From assembly GCF_037975245.1 (NCBI RefSeq), contig NC_092574.1, positions 23,563,713 to 23,627,712 of the forward strand: a stretch of DNA of 64,000 nucleotides, written 5' to 3'. Position numbers and translations under genes: made by a program. Positions 35,404 through 50,400 of the stretch are shown piece after piece. The DNA comes from Apostichopus japonicus. Taxonomy: Eukaryota > Echinodermata > Holothuroidea > Aspidochirotida > Stichopodidae. Position 1 is the stretch's first letter. Each line of letters opens with the position of its first letter. The notes beneath the pieces were generated by a model that was given only the letters and a program-made list of their open reading frames with translations, was not told where the DNA came from and did no database searches.

Positions 35404-38400
35404 TGATCACTCTATCTTAGTCAATTGTCAACATGGACTAAGGGAACATCGTTTCCTTCTTTTTACGTCTACGTCATCTTTTATTGCTCATATCTAAAGG
35501 CAAAGCATTTATTGTGTATGTAAGTTAAAAGACAACCACAAGTGTAACTTTATTTGAACCATAAACGCTTTCATAGAATACAGGCCTTGAGCCAGGTCCC
35601 TTTTTTTGACTTGCTGCCAAGGACGTTTAACCTTACACTAGACACAGCAAAGTCGCCATGCTACAAAAAAATAAATATTCAAGTCGACCTTTGGAACACA
35701 TTCGACCTATAGAGATATTTGTATTGTTTGGAAGTACTTTGAAAAATGTCCTCCATACTTGTTTACAACATGCAACGTATAGAAGTACTTTATAACAGAG
35801 GAAAACGGGAATTGTGCAATAAACTCAATCCGTGAGATTTAGACTTGAACCTCCAATGTGGCAATTATGTCCTCGGCTCGGACGGTAAAGCGAAAGAGAA
35901 ACATCCAAATTACCTGCTTCCTCACCCCCCCCCCCACACACCCCACCACAACCCATCCCCGCCCCATGTGTCTTCCCCCTCCTCTATCCCCAGCAGAATC
36001 ACCTGTAGGTTGTAAAACTTAACGAAAATTACATGTTTGAAAATCAACTTGTATGAGGACTTTACACAAACTCCACGCATAAACGAAGTCTTAAAGTTTA
36101 TCGTCTGTCTTCATACTCATAGTGTATGGAAAATAGTTATGCTTTGGTATACCTATGTGTGTTCATGTATAGTGTATCGTAATCTGGTTGCGAAAAACAT
36201 GCAATATCGTATCCATTTCAGGCAGGCGCGCAACCACGTATACTACTTCTGCACGGGGGGGGGGGGGGGAGCTGCAAGAGGATAAAATCAGGGGGACAGT
36301 GTTCAAAAAGGTGTACACCTTCAGTAAGCACATCCCACCCCCCCCCCAGAAAATCCAATATACTGGCCCGCAATGTATGTGCATGCGTGCTGATACACAT
36401 GCATAATGGACGCATTATAAGACTAGAAACTTGTCTGTATAGTCAATACCGAAACCGATCGGAATGACAATTAACAGTGGTTCAAGTTTATACAACAATG
36501 TACCGGTACTATATATACTTCAAAGACACACTATGTCTGCTGGTTAACCCACCTATTAAGTCATACGTACACGCCTACAGCATAAATTGGCTCATTGTGT
36601 CCTTTGCATCAATGCACATATACCATATATACCGTACCATATCGAAACCTTTCCTACCAATCTCCGCGTTACTGAAGTCAATATTGAAAAGCATAACACG
36701 TTTATTCATCTTACCATTTTGCATTTATTAAAACTTGATCAAAATACTTATTAGTAATGAATGAAATCGCTGAATCACTTGCTTCGCATGGGCAGGTTAC
36801 TTTGTTGTATGACGTCACCTATTCGTTGGTGCCGTATTTGTCACATATATTGGCCGACCCCGCATATAACAATACATCAGCTAATATAATGAACGTGTAT
36901 TGTGTATTAGCAATCAAGTGTGATATAAAAATATTATTGTGTGTGCATTTCAAATATAGTCAACACGATAACCTCTACACGTATGCTCCAAGTGCACACA
37001 GTGGTACCAAATAATAGCACTGTAAAATATATACAAGTATATGCATGGGCATAGCAGGAAGGTTAGGGAAAATGTTCATAAGACCATTTTGAGACGAAAG
37101 AAAAAACTCTTCGTAATAGTATGTCAAAATTCATGATGGTCAGTCAGTCTACAAAGGCATCTAAGGAACTTTACCAACTTTAGTTCGTGTTAGGGAGGAA
37201 CAAGGAAGAAGGGGGGGGGGGTAATTCTGTTCTTTATTAATTTACATAGTCCTTTCGGGTTACAGATAACTGTAGAACTCTTCCGTACATATAACATAAC
37301 CCCCTTCTCGCCTCCCCTCGCCACCCCTCGCCACCCTTGCTCTCCGTAACCCCAAATCCTATTTACTGTCGTGTAAGCATCACAATATTTGTAAAAATGA
37401 TAACCAGACATGCAGCTATCAGTTATGTCGTCATTTGGGTATATTGAGGGACAAAAATTGTTTTTTTTTACTTCGTGGTAAACGTCTGTTAAGTAATTTT
37501 CAAACAATACCCTTGAACCATTTTAAAGGACTTATAATATATGCATGTAAACACATGCTAACAATCTCCATATTGGTCAGTATACCAGTTTTATAGGTAA
37601 CAGTGACACGTATCGACAAATCAGTCAAAACTAATTACATTTCCGCGTATTTAAAGAGTGCACACCAGTGCGGTCAGATTTACACACATATGGCAACATA
37701 TAGACTTTCCCCGAATCCTCCTCTCAGGTGCATGGAGATGAGGCCCCTTGACCTGGGTGGGGGTGTGGGGGGGGCTGTGTACTCGCTTCATCTGCCTATT
37801 AGATACTCAATCACTTCTATATAGATACGCTATTCTATTGCTCACATGGTGACTAATAAACAACCCCCTTTTTTTCGACCGAAAATCTTGGAAAACAATT
37901 TCCTCAAGTCTAAAGAACAAACGAAATTTGGTTGCCCGTTAAACACACACGGTAAAGTTTTTTTGTTTACACACTGTGTCATCAGTATGTCTGTTTGGAT
38001 AGGTTTTTACCCCATAGAAGTTATAAGGATACAGTTATATTCTTTGAATTGGTACAGTTATATGCTTTATATACACAGCAGTGTTCTTTTTTCTTTCCTT
38101 TTCTTGTTGTTATTGCCAAAGCTATTTGATAAATGAACTGTTCACCCCTCCTTTCCTGAGAATTGAATGTATAATGTAGTGCATATGATCTCGATAGTGT
38201 CATATAACGCAATACTATTTTATACAAATATTGTCAGAACTTCTACGACACGTTGCTCTGTTCTTCCTCTACCCCCCTCCTCGCCACCACCACCACCACC
38301 CCACCCGCAGCATCCCCCACCCCTACTAAAACTACTAACGTTAATCAACGAATGAAAAAATAATACTGCGGAACTAGAATTGCATTTGCCTGCAAGTACG

Positions 38401-41400
38401 TAGTATTGTAGTGGGCGCGGAGTGCTTGCGGTATTACTAGGAAGAACTTTTCGGTTGTTCATAGTGTTATTTTTTGGGGGGTCAACACACCAGGGAGTAT
38501 GTAGGGAACCTACAAAGAGAGGGCGCTTGTGAGCGCCATCACATGCTCAGAATAAGTTGGCTACGCAGCTAACGCCTATTAAACTACAAATGTACAGAGA
38601 CTAAATGAAACTCTAAGTTTCAACGTCCAGTCATGTAGGTATCGTTCACTTGGCCAGTAATGTTAATATTGTGGCGCGCACGCCCACTACAATCATTACA
38701 AACACTCAACATAGGAAATCATTACGTAACGGATGCATGAACGTTGTTGCGTGAATAGCCTCTGAAATTTCATTTCATTTTCATTTAATTTATTTCGTCT
38801 ATAAATAAGAACAATAGAACAAAGTGGTATAGTATAAACAGGACACTAGAAAAACAATAGTAGTTTATCGAGCTAGCGACCAAAAAAAATAACAAATAAC
38901 AATGAAAGAAGGTAACAATTAAGAGTAGAGAAAAATAAACATGAGATAATAAATACTCAGTCAGCGTAGTTTTCAACTAGGTGGGCTTTAAGTTTGCGCT
39001 TAAACGTTACATAAGATTTAACAGTTTTTATATCATTTGGAAGCACTTTCCAGGTTTTATAGCAGTAGTTGTTCAAGAGTAATTTACCGTGTTTCGAGTG
39101 ATGTCTGCTAACTGAAAAATGGGTATTATTCCTCGTACTGTTACGAATATACGCGGAATTACTGGGATTAACAATATCACTAAAGACACGGGGGAGAATA
39201 TTGTTGATATACTTATAAATAAAAGAACACATCTTGAGAACATGAATGTCGCTGACCTTAAGAATACAAATGTAACAAAGAGTAGCCTGATATCATATGG
39301 CCAGGTTTTATCCCGCATCCTGGTGACACGGTTAAAATTGCGTTAACTTCAAAACGACAACATCACGGTGCGTTCACCAACCCGTAGAGACACGAGAATA
39401 TATGACTGTGCTATTGAATTAATTGCCTGCATAGATAATGACTTATATATGTGCCGGTTGTCCCGTGCAGTATGTACAACGAAAACACACACAAAATCTT
39501 ATCCGTTCTTGGAATATAAGTTAATGAAGTACGGCAAAGATTTTCATGAGGGTATACTATTATAAGTGTAAGAATACCCCAATTGGAATCGTGAACAAAA
39601 GATGTGAAATTTTTAAGAAGAAAAGTTTCTGGAAATAAGATGGTATATGGTAAGATTAGATTCCACTTAGGCGGGTATTTGATAGGACGAGATGGATGAG
39701 AATTGTCGGTATTAATGCTACAAATCACATCCGCGGAAAGTACCCGAATATGCTAGATAGTAAAATTTAAATGGTTACATCCGTCTAAACTTCTCGATAA
39801 TATAGTTTATTATTATGATCGGTATTACTATTATATATAGGACTTGACAAAGAAATGGGCAGAAAATAAAAAACGCGACTCAGTCACCGGTATATAGGGC
39901 ACAACGGCGTGTTTTAGTTGTTTGTGGTTCGCTAAGATGCACGGTCCCGTCTGAATACACAGTGCCCGGGGAAAACAGTATAACATTTTTTTCTGAAAAA
40001 AAAGGAGTTTGGTCAAATTTGACATAATTTATTAGACTCCCATCGGAAACATTGGCTTAACCTAGTATTGTTAAACTTTTCTTCGGAAGACTTAACATTT
40101 GGGGGCAATGTTATCCTTCCGTTTGGCTGAAGGGACAATATTTCCTTGCGTTTAATTTAAAAAAAAAAATCGTCTGAAGCCCCTTTGGTTTATCTTGATC
40201 TTGCACGATCATACCACACTTCCGAAACTACAAGTGTTTGTTTGGCCCTATTTGAACCATCAACGAACATCTGTATCCGCAACGGCTGGAAAATAATCTA
40301 ACGCGCATGCGCCAAGTCTGCCATGACGGTAACCAGGACAGTACACAATATACTACACTCTGATCGATAACTGTGACAAGATGATAAAATTATCAAGTAT
40401 ACGTATGTATGTATGTATGTATGTATGTATGTATGTATGTATGTATGTATGTATATGTGATCTTCCCGCAAGCAGGAACTCGCGAAAGAAGCCATGGAGG
40501 CTTGTAGACTCGCAAGCTGACCGAAGCCAATCTCTCGGCACACATCCATTTAACGTCCATGTCAGGAAGTTGTTATTGAACAACACCCTTGCCAGACGAC
40601 ACACATTGCTGTCGGCGGGGAATCGAACCGCCTACTAAGTGTAGGCCTACACTTTTAGAGGTATAGTGTCGTAATAGTGTCTTTGACATAAACGAGTGTA
40701 AGATACTGACCGATATTAGTTATAAAAGCAGTTAAACTAGACAAATTAATGCGTGCTCAATTTGTTTGTTCTTGAGGCATAGGCCTAGAACAAGAATGAT
40801 GCGGTTTATAGGCGGCATGGTAACCCATGCACGCTCGAGCCCAAACAGTCTCTCCTGCGCTCCCCATTTCCCGTCGTCTAACTGTGCTGGTACTGTTCAT
40901 CAAATACGTGACTATACTCACGGACAGAAGTTAACGATAATGAAAGAGAAGTACCGTACATGTAGTCTATAGAGGCCCCAAAATGATATATCACGCTATA
41001 ATTGCTAGACGTTTTCCAAAAGTACTTTCCTGGAGGGCTTTTCTCTCCAAATTCTTGTTAGACAATTTTTAATGAACACACAAGATGACTAAATGTCCCA
41101 GTGAGGAACATTTTCTCGAAGGGTGTAATTATTAAGAGCATGTTATAGAATTTTGACCAAAGGTGACCATATTTGAATATCTAGCATATTTGGGGCCAAT
41201 ACAGCACAAACCTTGAAAGATAACACTATGCTCTGATTCGGTGACTTTCCTTTACAAGTGCCATATTCTTTTGGAAATTCACGTTGAAGTCATCTGTCAC
41301 GTTATACGTAAATTTTATTTCCGTTTTTTTTTGGGGGGGGGGCAGAGTTCATGAATGTATTTTTGTTTAGTCAGTCAAAGAAAGGAACCCTCTTAAAACA

Positions 41401-44400
41401 GATGTTTCTCAAATTTGGATCGTTTTTCTACAAATTCCTTTTGACTCCATCATTATAACAACTTGATATAATTATTATTTCTCATCTGAGCGTTTACATC
41501 GATAGATATATATAGAGCTGGATACACATGCGCCTCATACCACGCATGACCTCTGATTTATCATTACAATGTTTTCTCCATGCATTGGTTCTCAATTTAT
41601 TTCCACGAGGGTCAGAGAGAAACGTTGGTTGAAGGAAAGGGCCAGATAGAATGACAATCTCATTGTATTGATATAGATTGAGAAAAGCACAGGGTATAGG
41701 ATGGTAGGGTGCTCAAACCTAAGGCATCAAAGGGTATGTGTTTTTTTTTTTTTTCGTTTTTTTTTTCGCGGGCAGTTTATAACTTCAAATCATTTGTATA
41801 CTTAACGATGGATATCTTACAAGTGTACACATCTTGAACGGAAACTTGAGTATAGGCTCATAACGGTGACCTTTGAAAGACTGAACACTGATATATATAT
41901 TACAGGTTGTATTTCTGTGTATGCAGTCATAACATCAACAATACAAGCAGTGGTCGTCAGCCTGCAAACACACACAACCGTCAACTATAGCAATGCCATT
42001 GCGAGTATATTATACTCAAATGAAGTTGCTTGGTTTGAAATTATGTTTCGAAGTTCAACAGTACTGAACAGTGGCGTAGGAAGGTACTTTTGAGTGGGGG
42101 GGGGGGGGCTGAAGACTGATGGCCGGCCTGGGGGAGGGGTCTAAGGGGAAGGGTTGTCCCCCTCCCCTTTGGAATTTTTTGCATTTCCAGGTAGCCTCAG
42201 ATGCAATTTGGTGCAATATAGCACACTTCAACACCCACTCCATTTTGTAAACTTAATTTTGTATTTTCACTAGGCCTTAGATGCAATTTGGTGCTCCAAA
42301 TGAGATTTTTTTTCTCATTTGGAAATGAAAAAGGGGTTTTCTGACTTGTGAAGCGGGGGGTGGGGGACGGAATGATACTTCCGCCCCTCCACATTATTCA
42401 CTGGGGGGGGGGGCTGGCGCCCCCAGCCCCCCGGTTCCTACGCCCTTGGTACTGAGAAAAATATAAGAACAAGACCAAAATACACCGCTTGGTTTATCTT
42501 AATGAAATTTATACAAAACAAAAAAAAACTAGCTAAGGTGAGTTTTACCGTAAACACCATACTTGGCTGTCTAAAGGATTCTTTAAGTCTATTGGGATGT
42601 TCTTTTTTGGAACGGATTAAGACTTATTTTGGGCCCTAACCAAGTCGTAGAACGAATTTCCTTTACGGTCATATATATCTTTCATCCTGCGATAGTTTGG
42701 TGAACTCCGGAGGTGACAGTCAAATTCACCTTGAAATGATCGCACGTGCCAAGCGAGGTCGTCCTGATACAGCGCTAGCTTCAAAACATCAACATATACT
42801 CTCCATTTATTGATGATCTAACTTGTTTGTTTCATTTCATTTTTTTCGCACATCCAATAGATCAAGAGTATTAACGTGTTACCAAAAACAAAACTAAATA
42901 TAATAAAAAAATAATAAAAAAACAAAACAAAAAACACCTTAAATACTACCATAGAGGCCAAAAATGTAACAATGCCAATTTGTTCGGGTTCACATTTGAT
43001 CCCGGAGAAAGTCCCCTAGTAACAGGTTTAGAACAATTAGGATTTTACCCAGGGTCGGTCCCGTAGGGCTCATAAAAGGTATCAGCCAAAAGTGTGGTTT
43101 AACCCCGGGCAAAGTATCAACTAAAACTCCACCTCCGAACTTATCCGTGATACTATATTTAGATAAAAAAAAGTTGTCTTTAACCGTCCAATTAAAAAGG
43201 CCGATAAAGTATGAATATTCATAACTATTTGTTTCATAACATAGTGAAGAAACGAGTAAACATTTTCATAACGTTTAAGGTTAGGAAATTTAGAATGGAT
43301 AGTTCATTTTTCCTAAAAAAAATGAAAAAGAGAAACAGAACAATTAATATCAAATTCATATTTTTTTTTTATTATCTGGGAGCGCACGAGAAACGTTCTC
43401 ATATAGCCGCATATATAAAATGGGTATACACATGTACACGAAGCTACCTCCATATTATCATTGACGCACACATTTTCGTGTATATAAGTCGTTCAAAGCA
43501 GGCATTGGAATTGTATATCTATGACTATATCTGGGAATGTTTCTGCCATTTTCACGGTTCTGTGTTTCTGGTTGCCTATGCACGTATATGAACACTATAT
43601 AGGCCTAGGCTACCCCAAAGGAGAATTGATTTCCACGAGCGCCAATATATGAAGACACCAAATTCGCATAACTCTATAGTTAAACTAATTTCTTGCTAAT
43701 ATGGGAAACTGAAACTTCTAATGTTTGCAATATTTTTTGTTTGTTTCAATTTTGACCTTTAATTGTTTAATACCAGATCACCAGTAATATCTGTTTGGTA
43801 AATATGTAAGCATTCACGATATACTACTCCAAACACAATGACGTCACGATCACGTGGTCTCAGTCCCGATCTTTATAAGAGAACTGGGTATAATGCAGGA
43901 AAGCGGAACTATTCTATAGGTCTATATCAGTCCGGTGAAAAACCGTTTGGGAGACTTTGGTTTAAGAAACATACTTTTTTTTTAAATTGATCTGTTAGGT
44001 ACAAATGTTAACGTACATGCTGCAGTTATAGTAATACAGTATTTTCGTTTATATGCTTTTAATGTGTCCTTTAAACGACATTCAGTGTTTTGCATTCACG
44101 ATAACATGTGAGCCAACACAACACTTGGCAGCTGCACGCATTTCTCAAATAGCGAAAGTAGAACACATATTCCGTATATCGCTTTATTTCAGTCCGTATG
44201 GATCGCATGGGAAAAATTAATTTCAAGGAATGTTAAAATCATATGTGCCAAAGTTTTAACCCAGTACACAAGTTATTCAGCCATCATAACCCGGTCGTTT
44301 CAGATGCTTTCCTATACACGCTTGATTCGAAGAAAGGCGTTCAGTTCTGGTATCCCAATACACGGTAACGTCCGGTGTAATGGCAAACCGTTTAATGAGA

Positions 44401-47400
44401 TAGACCCCGTTATGTCTGCCAATGTATTTAAATAAGTCTAGATAGCATCCTCGTGTGTTCTGCGAAACTGTGTCGAAGTTGCTCGTTTAAATAACATCCC
44501 TGTACACCGTTTAGACAGCTGAAAAGCAAAGTTACCTATACCGTTACCCCATGTTGGCCTATTCAGTGTAGATAGGGACCTAATACACTGTCTCACGGTG
44601 TCGCATTACCCGATGTTTACCCTTGTATAGTGAATCCGTACTGGTATAATAGCAGATATAGTTGCCTGCCTGATTCATACTCGTTTTCATTAGTACTCAT
44701 AATGGTACTCGAGGTATTTTGTAAATCTAGTATATATAGATTCTAGTACTCCGCGCTTAGAGCATTATATTCGTACGGTCGTACCCCCACTCATTCCAAG
44801 GAGAATTCTACTTGTACTCATATACCCGTACTCATGCTTCTGTATAAAGTACTCATGATTTTGTACTGGTACTCCACTCATTCCAATGAGAATTCTACTT
44901 GTACTCATATACCCGTACTCATGCTTCTTTACTAGTCCTCATGATTGTGTACTGGTACTCCACTCATTCCAATGAGAATTCTACTTGTACTCATATATCC
45001 GTACTCATGCTTCTGTATAAGTACTCATGATTTTGTACTGGTACTCCACTCATTCCAATGAGAATTCTACTTGTACTCATATACCCGTACTCATGCTTCT
45101 GTATAAAGTACTCATGATTTTGTACTGGTACTCCACTCATTCCAATGAGAATTCTAATTGTACTCATATACCCGTACTCTTGCTTCTTTACTAGTCCTCA
45201 TGATTGTGTACTGGTACTCCACTCATTCCAATGAGAATTCTACTTGTACTCATATATCCGTACTCATGCTTCTGTATAAGTACTCATGATTTTGTACTGG
45301 TACTCCACTCATTCCAAGGAGAATTCTACTTGTACTCATATACCCGTACTCATGCTTCTGTATAAAGTACTCATGATTTTGTACTGGTACTCCACTCATT
45401 CCAATGAGAATTCTAATTGTACTCATATACCCGTACTCATGCTTCTTTACTAGTCCTCATGATTGTGTACTGGTACTCCACTCATTCCAATGAGAATTCT
45501 ACTTGTACTCATATATCCGTACTCATGCTTCTGTATAAGTACTCATGATTTTGTACTGGTACTCCACTCATTCCAAGGAGAATTCTACTTGTACTCATAT
45601 ACCCGTACTCATGCTTCTGTATAAAGTACTCATGATTTTGTACTGGTACTCCACTCATTCCAATGAGAATTCTAATTGTACTCATATACCCGTACTCATG
45701 CTTCTTTACTAGTCCTCATGATTGTGTACTGGTACTCCACTCATTCCAATGAGAATTCTACTTGTACTCATATATCCGTACTCATGCTTCTGTATAAGTA
45801 CTCATGATTTTGTACTGGTACTCCACTCATTCCAAGGAGAATTCTACTTGTACTCATATACCCGTACTCATGCTTCTGTATAAAGTACTCATGATTTTGT
45901 ACTGGTACTCCACTCATTCCAATTAGAATTCTAATTGTACTCATATACGCGTACTCATGCTTCTGTATAAAGTACTCATGATTGTGTACTGGTACTCCAC
46001 TCATTCCAATGAGAATTCTACTTGTACTCATATATCCGTACTCATGCTTCTGTATTAGTACTCATGATTGTGTACTGGTACTCCAGTCATTCCAAGGAGA
46101 ATTCTTATTGTACTCGTTTTCTCGTACTCATGCTTCTGTATAAAGTACTCATGACCTTTGTACGAGAAGTCTCGAACTCATTCCAAGGAGAATTCCACTT
46201 GTACTCAAATAGGCTGTACTCATGCTTCTGTATTAGTACTAGCACTCATTATTTGTACTGGTACTCCACTCATTCCATGGAGGATTCTACTTGTACTCAT
46301 ATACCCGTAATTTTGGAAACATTCGGCGGTCGATCTCTCATTCAAAAGTGCATATGCCATGCAAGGCCTGTAGCCTAGGCATACAGTAACACACGTTAGT
46401 AACCTATAGCCTACTTGAAAGAGCAAGACACCCTGAAGAAAATTGATCCGTACGAAAAGAGGTTAAAAGTAAAACTTGTAAATACATTGCGGATTGTTTG
46501 GATGAGGGTCCTTTACAGTTCGTCACATAGATCCAGGCCTAAACACTTTTGGGATTGTGAACCAACTAACAAATTTCTCCAATATAAAGTCCTATTTGTT
46601 AAGCAGGTAGCCTACTTGTGCAATCGTACCTAACATCTTCGTGACTAGAACCGCTTTTTTCGAATACTACAAATTTGGGAACATAATGGCTGATGTCAAA
46701 AACTTATCGCTGGCAAAAGTTTATTTTTTATTTTAGGGGTCCATATCGACTTATTTTGGTAACATTTTGATCAAGATTCTGAGGGCCATTGTAATGTATG
46801 TCATCTATACAATAGGCTAGGATATAGGCTAGCATTACAATGTTGAATCTTACAACCAATCACGTTCTTAGTTTACAAGATTTGATACATTCTTTCTTTG
46901 AACAATACTGTTAGAATTTGTGGATATTTCTCAAACTTTTTGTCAAGTTTTTGAGGAAGATTTTTCGAGTTTCAAAAGTACAATTTCAGTTAGTTTAACA
47001 AAAATAGTTAACTTAAATATCAACCGGCTTTATGCTGTATCAAAATGAACACGGTTGTCCATATGATCATTTATGGAATATGTAGGACCACTTTAACGTC
47101 CCAATCTTCTGCTCTCTGTGCCAAAAAAAAAAACATCAATTGATGACAACATTTCAAATCTTGATACCCTGTCAAGAAACTCACTGGACAGTTACATCTT
47201 CAATGGATTATATATAAACCGTTTCACAACAAAACAGCCTATGATCGCTTACTCTGCAAAGAACTTCATACATAGGCCTATATATTTTTCATAATTTACT
47301 CGCCCAAAATTAACATATGCTTGTTTAATTAATAGCATACTACTGCCTCAAGACAAGGACATTTTGTGATAAATTTAATATCATGATAATAAAGGGCATT

Positions 47401-50400
47401 GTTTAAGACATTAGTTTTCAAGACACGTCTAATAAGTGTATTGAAATTATGCAGCATTGCTGTTCTAGTTTTCTGTTTTTTTATTTTTTTTTATTGATCC
47501 TTTCCTTGTATACCTACCTATTCACAAGTCCTCTATGTCGGGTTCGGGAGGTGCGTAATCCATACCTCAATTATTTTGCCCTTTTACGAACTAATAACTA
47601 AAACTTGGCGTTACAGGTTTGCCCCGCGTGATTCCAGAAGTCACATGTCTATTGCTGAATGCCCGACAATATCATCACTTAGAATTGTCCATTGTTTTTC
47701 ATTCGAGAATGATCGCATCAAATCTTTTCTTTGATTGCTTATTTAACGTTACCGTAAAACATAACTTTCGAACTCTTTTGTGCATTAAATAAACAACATA
47801 GCAGGTACCTGGATTTTTATTCCAAGAAAGACGCATACGGTGCTGGTAATTTGCTTCTATGGAACGCCGAGTAGGTAAATAATCGCATAGGCCATTGCGG
47901 CCTCTATATGACCTGCAGGGTGAATGGCGTTGTAGCACGTAGCCATATTGAAAGAATTTTGCATCTCGGTTCCCTCAATTTACTTCTTTTGCCTTCCCCT
48001 CCCCTCCGCCTCCTTGAAAGTTAGCAGCCTTGTATACATATAACTTCATTATTTCAACGAGATCACGTGATATAGCTTTAACTGAGGATATATTTTGGAC
48101 CTTATCTGGAGTGTTAAGGAGAGTTCCGGGTATGATAAAGTTATATGTTAGCTCTATATATTGTCACGTATTGCTTACTTCCGTAACCACCATGGGGGTC
48201 ACTCGATGTTAGCCTAACATATACATTGTAACCTTTACCTGTTGCCGAGAGTATATGGTGGTCATAGTTCACTCTATAGTCATATCTCGCTCGCTTTATT
48301 AATTCCCAGGGGGTTATATTTTCTTTATTCTGGTTAGCCTTATAATATCAATAATTAACCAGGTATTCTCATCACTCTCAGTATAGGACAGTTATGTATA
48401 TATATATACACACCGTCTTAGAAAACAAGCATGCAGGGTCGTTGCTGGCGGGAAAATCCCCTCTTTTTTCTGGTGACCTGTCTTGCTGCTTCATGTCTTA
48501 AATTTTAATGTTTGCAAATATTACTTGATATAATTCCAAAACTTCGAAGGTGGAAGGAATGTGATCCTATACCTGAGGGAACATAACACAGGGGATCGAC
48601 AAGTCATACAGCTAATGTTTACTTGCCAGCGATTCGGTGTGGGGGTAAGTGGGGGGGGGGTACGACCGATTAGCCATGAATACATGTATCATCTCTATGA
48701 TGCACACATATCTGTATTACTATATGGTTGAGAAGAATAGTAAATGCCCTCGAAAAAACTTCGAAGGAGGAAGGAATGTGATCCTATACCTGAGGCAACA
48801 TAACACAGGGAATCGACAAGTCATACAGATAATATTTACTTGCCAGCGATTCGGTGTGGGGGTAAGGGGGGGGTACGACCGATTAGCCATGAATACATGT
48901 ATCATCTCTATGATGCACACATATCTGTATTACTATATGGTTGAGAAGAATAGTAAATGCCCTAGTGTCTTGGCCAGTTATAGTCTTGGTCAAGTCGTTT
49001 TTAATACTCTCTTTCTCGCGTGCAAAATGTACATGCCTCAGAGTCCGTTTCTGCCTACCACGAATGTGCTTGCCCACTGTATTTTACATGCCCGAGGATC
49101 TGTCCGATATACGTATAGTATCAATCGAAAGCGTTGCCGCGGACGTATGGAAAGCCGTTTTAACATTTAATAAGGAATTTCAGATATCTCGAAATAATTT
49201 CAGATATCTCAAATTAAATTACAGATATCTCCAATTTATTCAAGATATCTACAAATAATTGCAGATATCTTAAAATCAATTTCAGATATCTCGAAATACA
49301 AGGGAATTTCAGATATCTGAAATTGAATTCGAGATATCTCGAATTCATTTTCAGATATCTCGAATTCAATTTCAGATATCTCGAATTCAATTTCAGATAT
49401 CTCGAATTCAATTTCAGATATCTGAAATAGAATTTTAGATATCTCGAATTCAATTTCAGATATCTCGAATTCAATTTCAGATATCTCGAATTCAATTTCG
49501 GATATCTTGAATTCAATTTCAGATATCTGAAATAGAATTTCAGATATCTCGAATTCAATTTCAGATATCTGAAATAGAATTTCAGATATCTCGAATTCAA
49601 TTACAGATATCTGAAAATACCTGATTAAATGTTAAAATGGCTTTCCATACGTGCCATTTTAACATTTAATCGGGAATTTCTGCATTTACATTACAGATAT
49701 CTGGAATTCAATTGCAGATATCTCGAATTCAATTTCAGATATCTCGAATTAGATTTGCAGATATCTTGAATTCAATTTCAGATATCTCAAATTCAATTTC
49801 AGATATCTCGAATTCAATTTCAGATATCTGAAATAGAATTTCAGATATCTCGAATTCAATTTCGGATATCTCGAATTCAATTTCAGATATCTCAAATTCA
49901 ATTTCAGATATCTGAATTAGAATTTCAGATATCTCGAAATCTATTTTAGATATCTCGAATTCAATTTCAGATATCTGAAATAAAATTTCAGATATCTCGA
50001 ATTAAATTTAAGATATCTCGAATTTAATTTTAGATATCTGAAATAGAATTTTAGATATCTAAAATAAGAAACAATTTAAGATATCTGAAATTCCCGATTA
50101 AATGTTAAAATGACTTTCCATACGGACGTTCTCTGGGAAGTACAGCAACTAGATACGGGAAAATTGCTTTGTGGAAAGAAAGGTAAACTAGGCTGTTCTT
50201 ACTAGGGTCTTAACAAGATTATTCACGTATATACGGATTTTACGTGCAACCCACTGTCGTCCGATGGCAGTTATATGTACGCCAGCATATGTAAATATAC
50301 GGTACATCAAGTACAAGAAACTGTGTAGATTGGCAGTCGAGTCTACTACCTATATGGGGGACATATATTTCCACCATGGTGACACACTAAGTGGCTTTAT

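Noticed and set aside
41866-42093. Possible extra membrane-protein exon ([20 protein letters not shown])
   Set aside because: It follows a plausible acceptor (atattacag) but runs into a transposon end without a donor, and fits neither flanking exon with any added support.
43211-43591. 126-codon plus-strand open frame
   Set aside because: Composition follows AT-rich sequence, no domain, no splice signals and no start context.
45768-46031. Minus-strand 87-codon repeat protein ([17 protein letters not shown] units)
   Set aside because: The 87-bp monomers keep frame by arithmetic while neighbouring 86-bp monomers break it; there is no start context, splice site or conserved codon pattern.
44781-46310. 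Possible CRISPR array
   Set aside because: Units are contiguous with no unique spacers, and the DNA is eukaryotic.
48649-49170. 173-codon open frame
   Set aside because: Spans both copies of the 217-bp duplication and includes the G-run; no recognisable protein content.
49214-49600. Minus-strand 128-codon heptapeptide repeat frame (RYLKLNS units)
   Set aside because: Produced by the 21-bp spacing of the AGATATCT minisatellite inside a TIR element.
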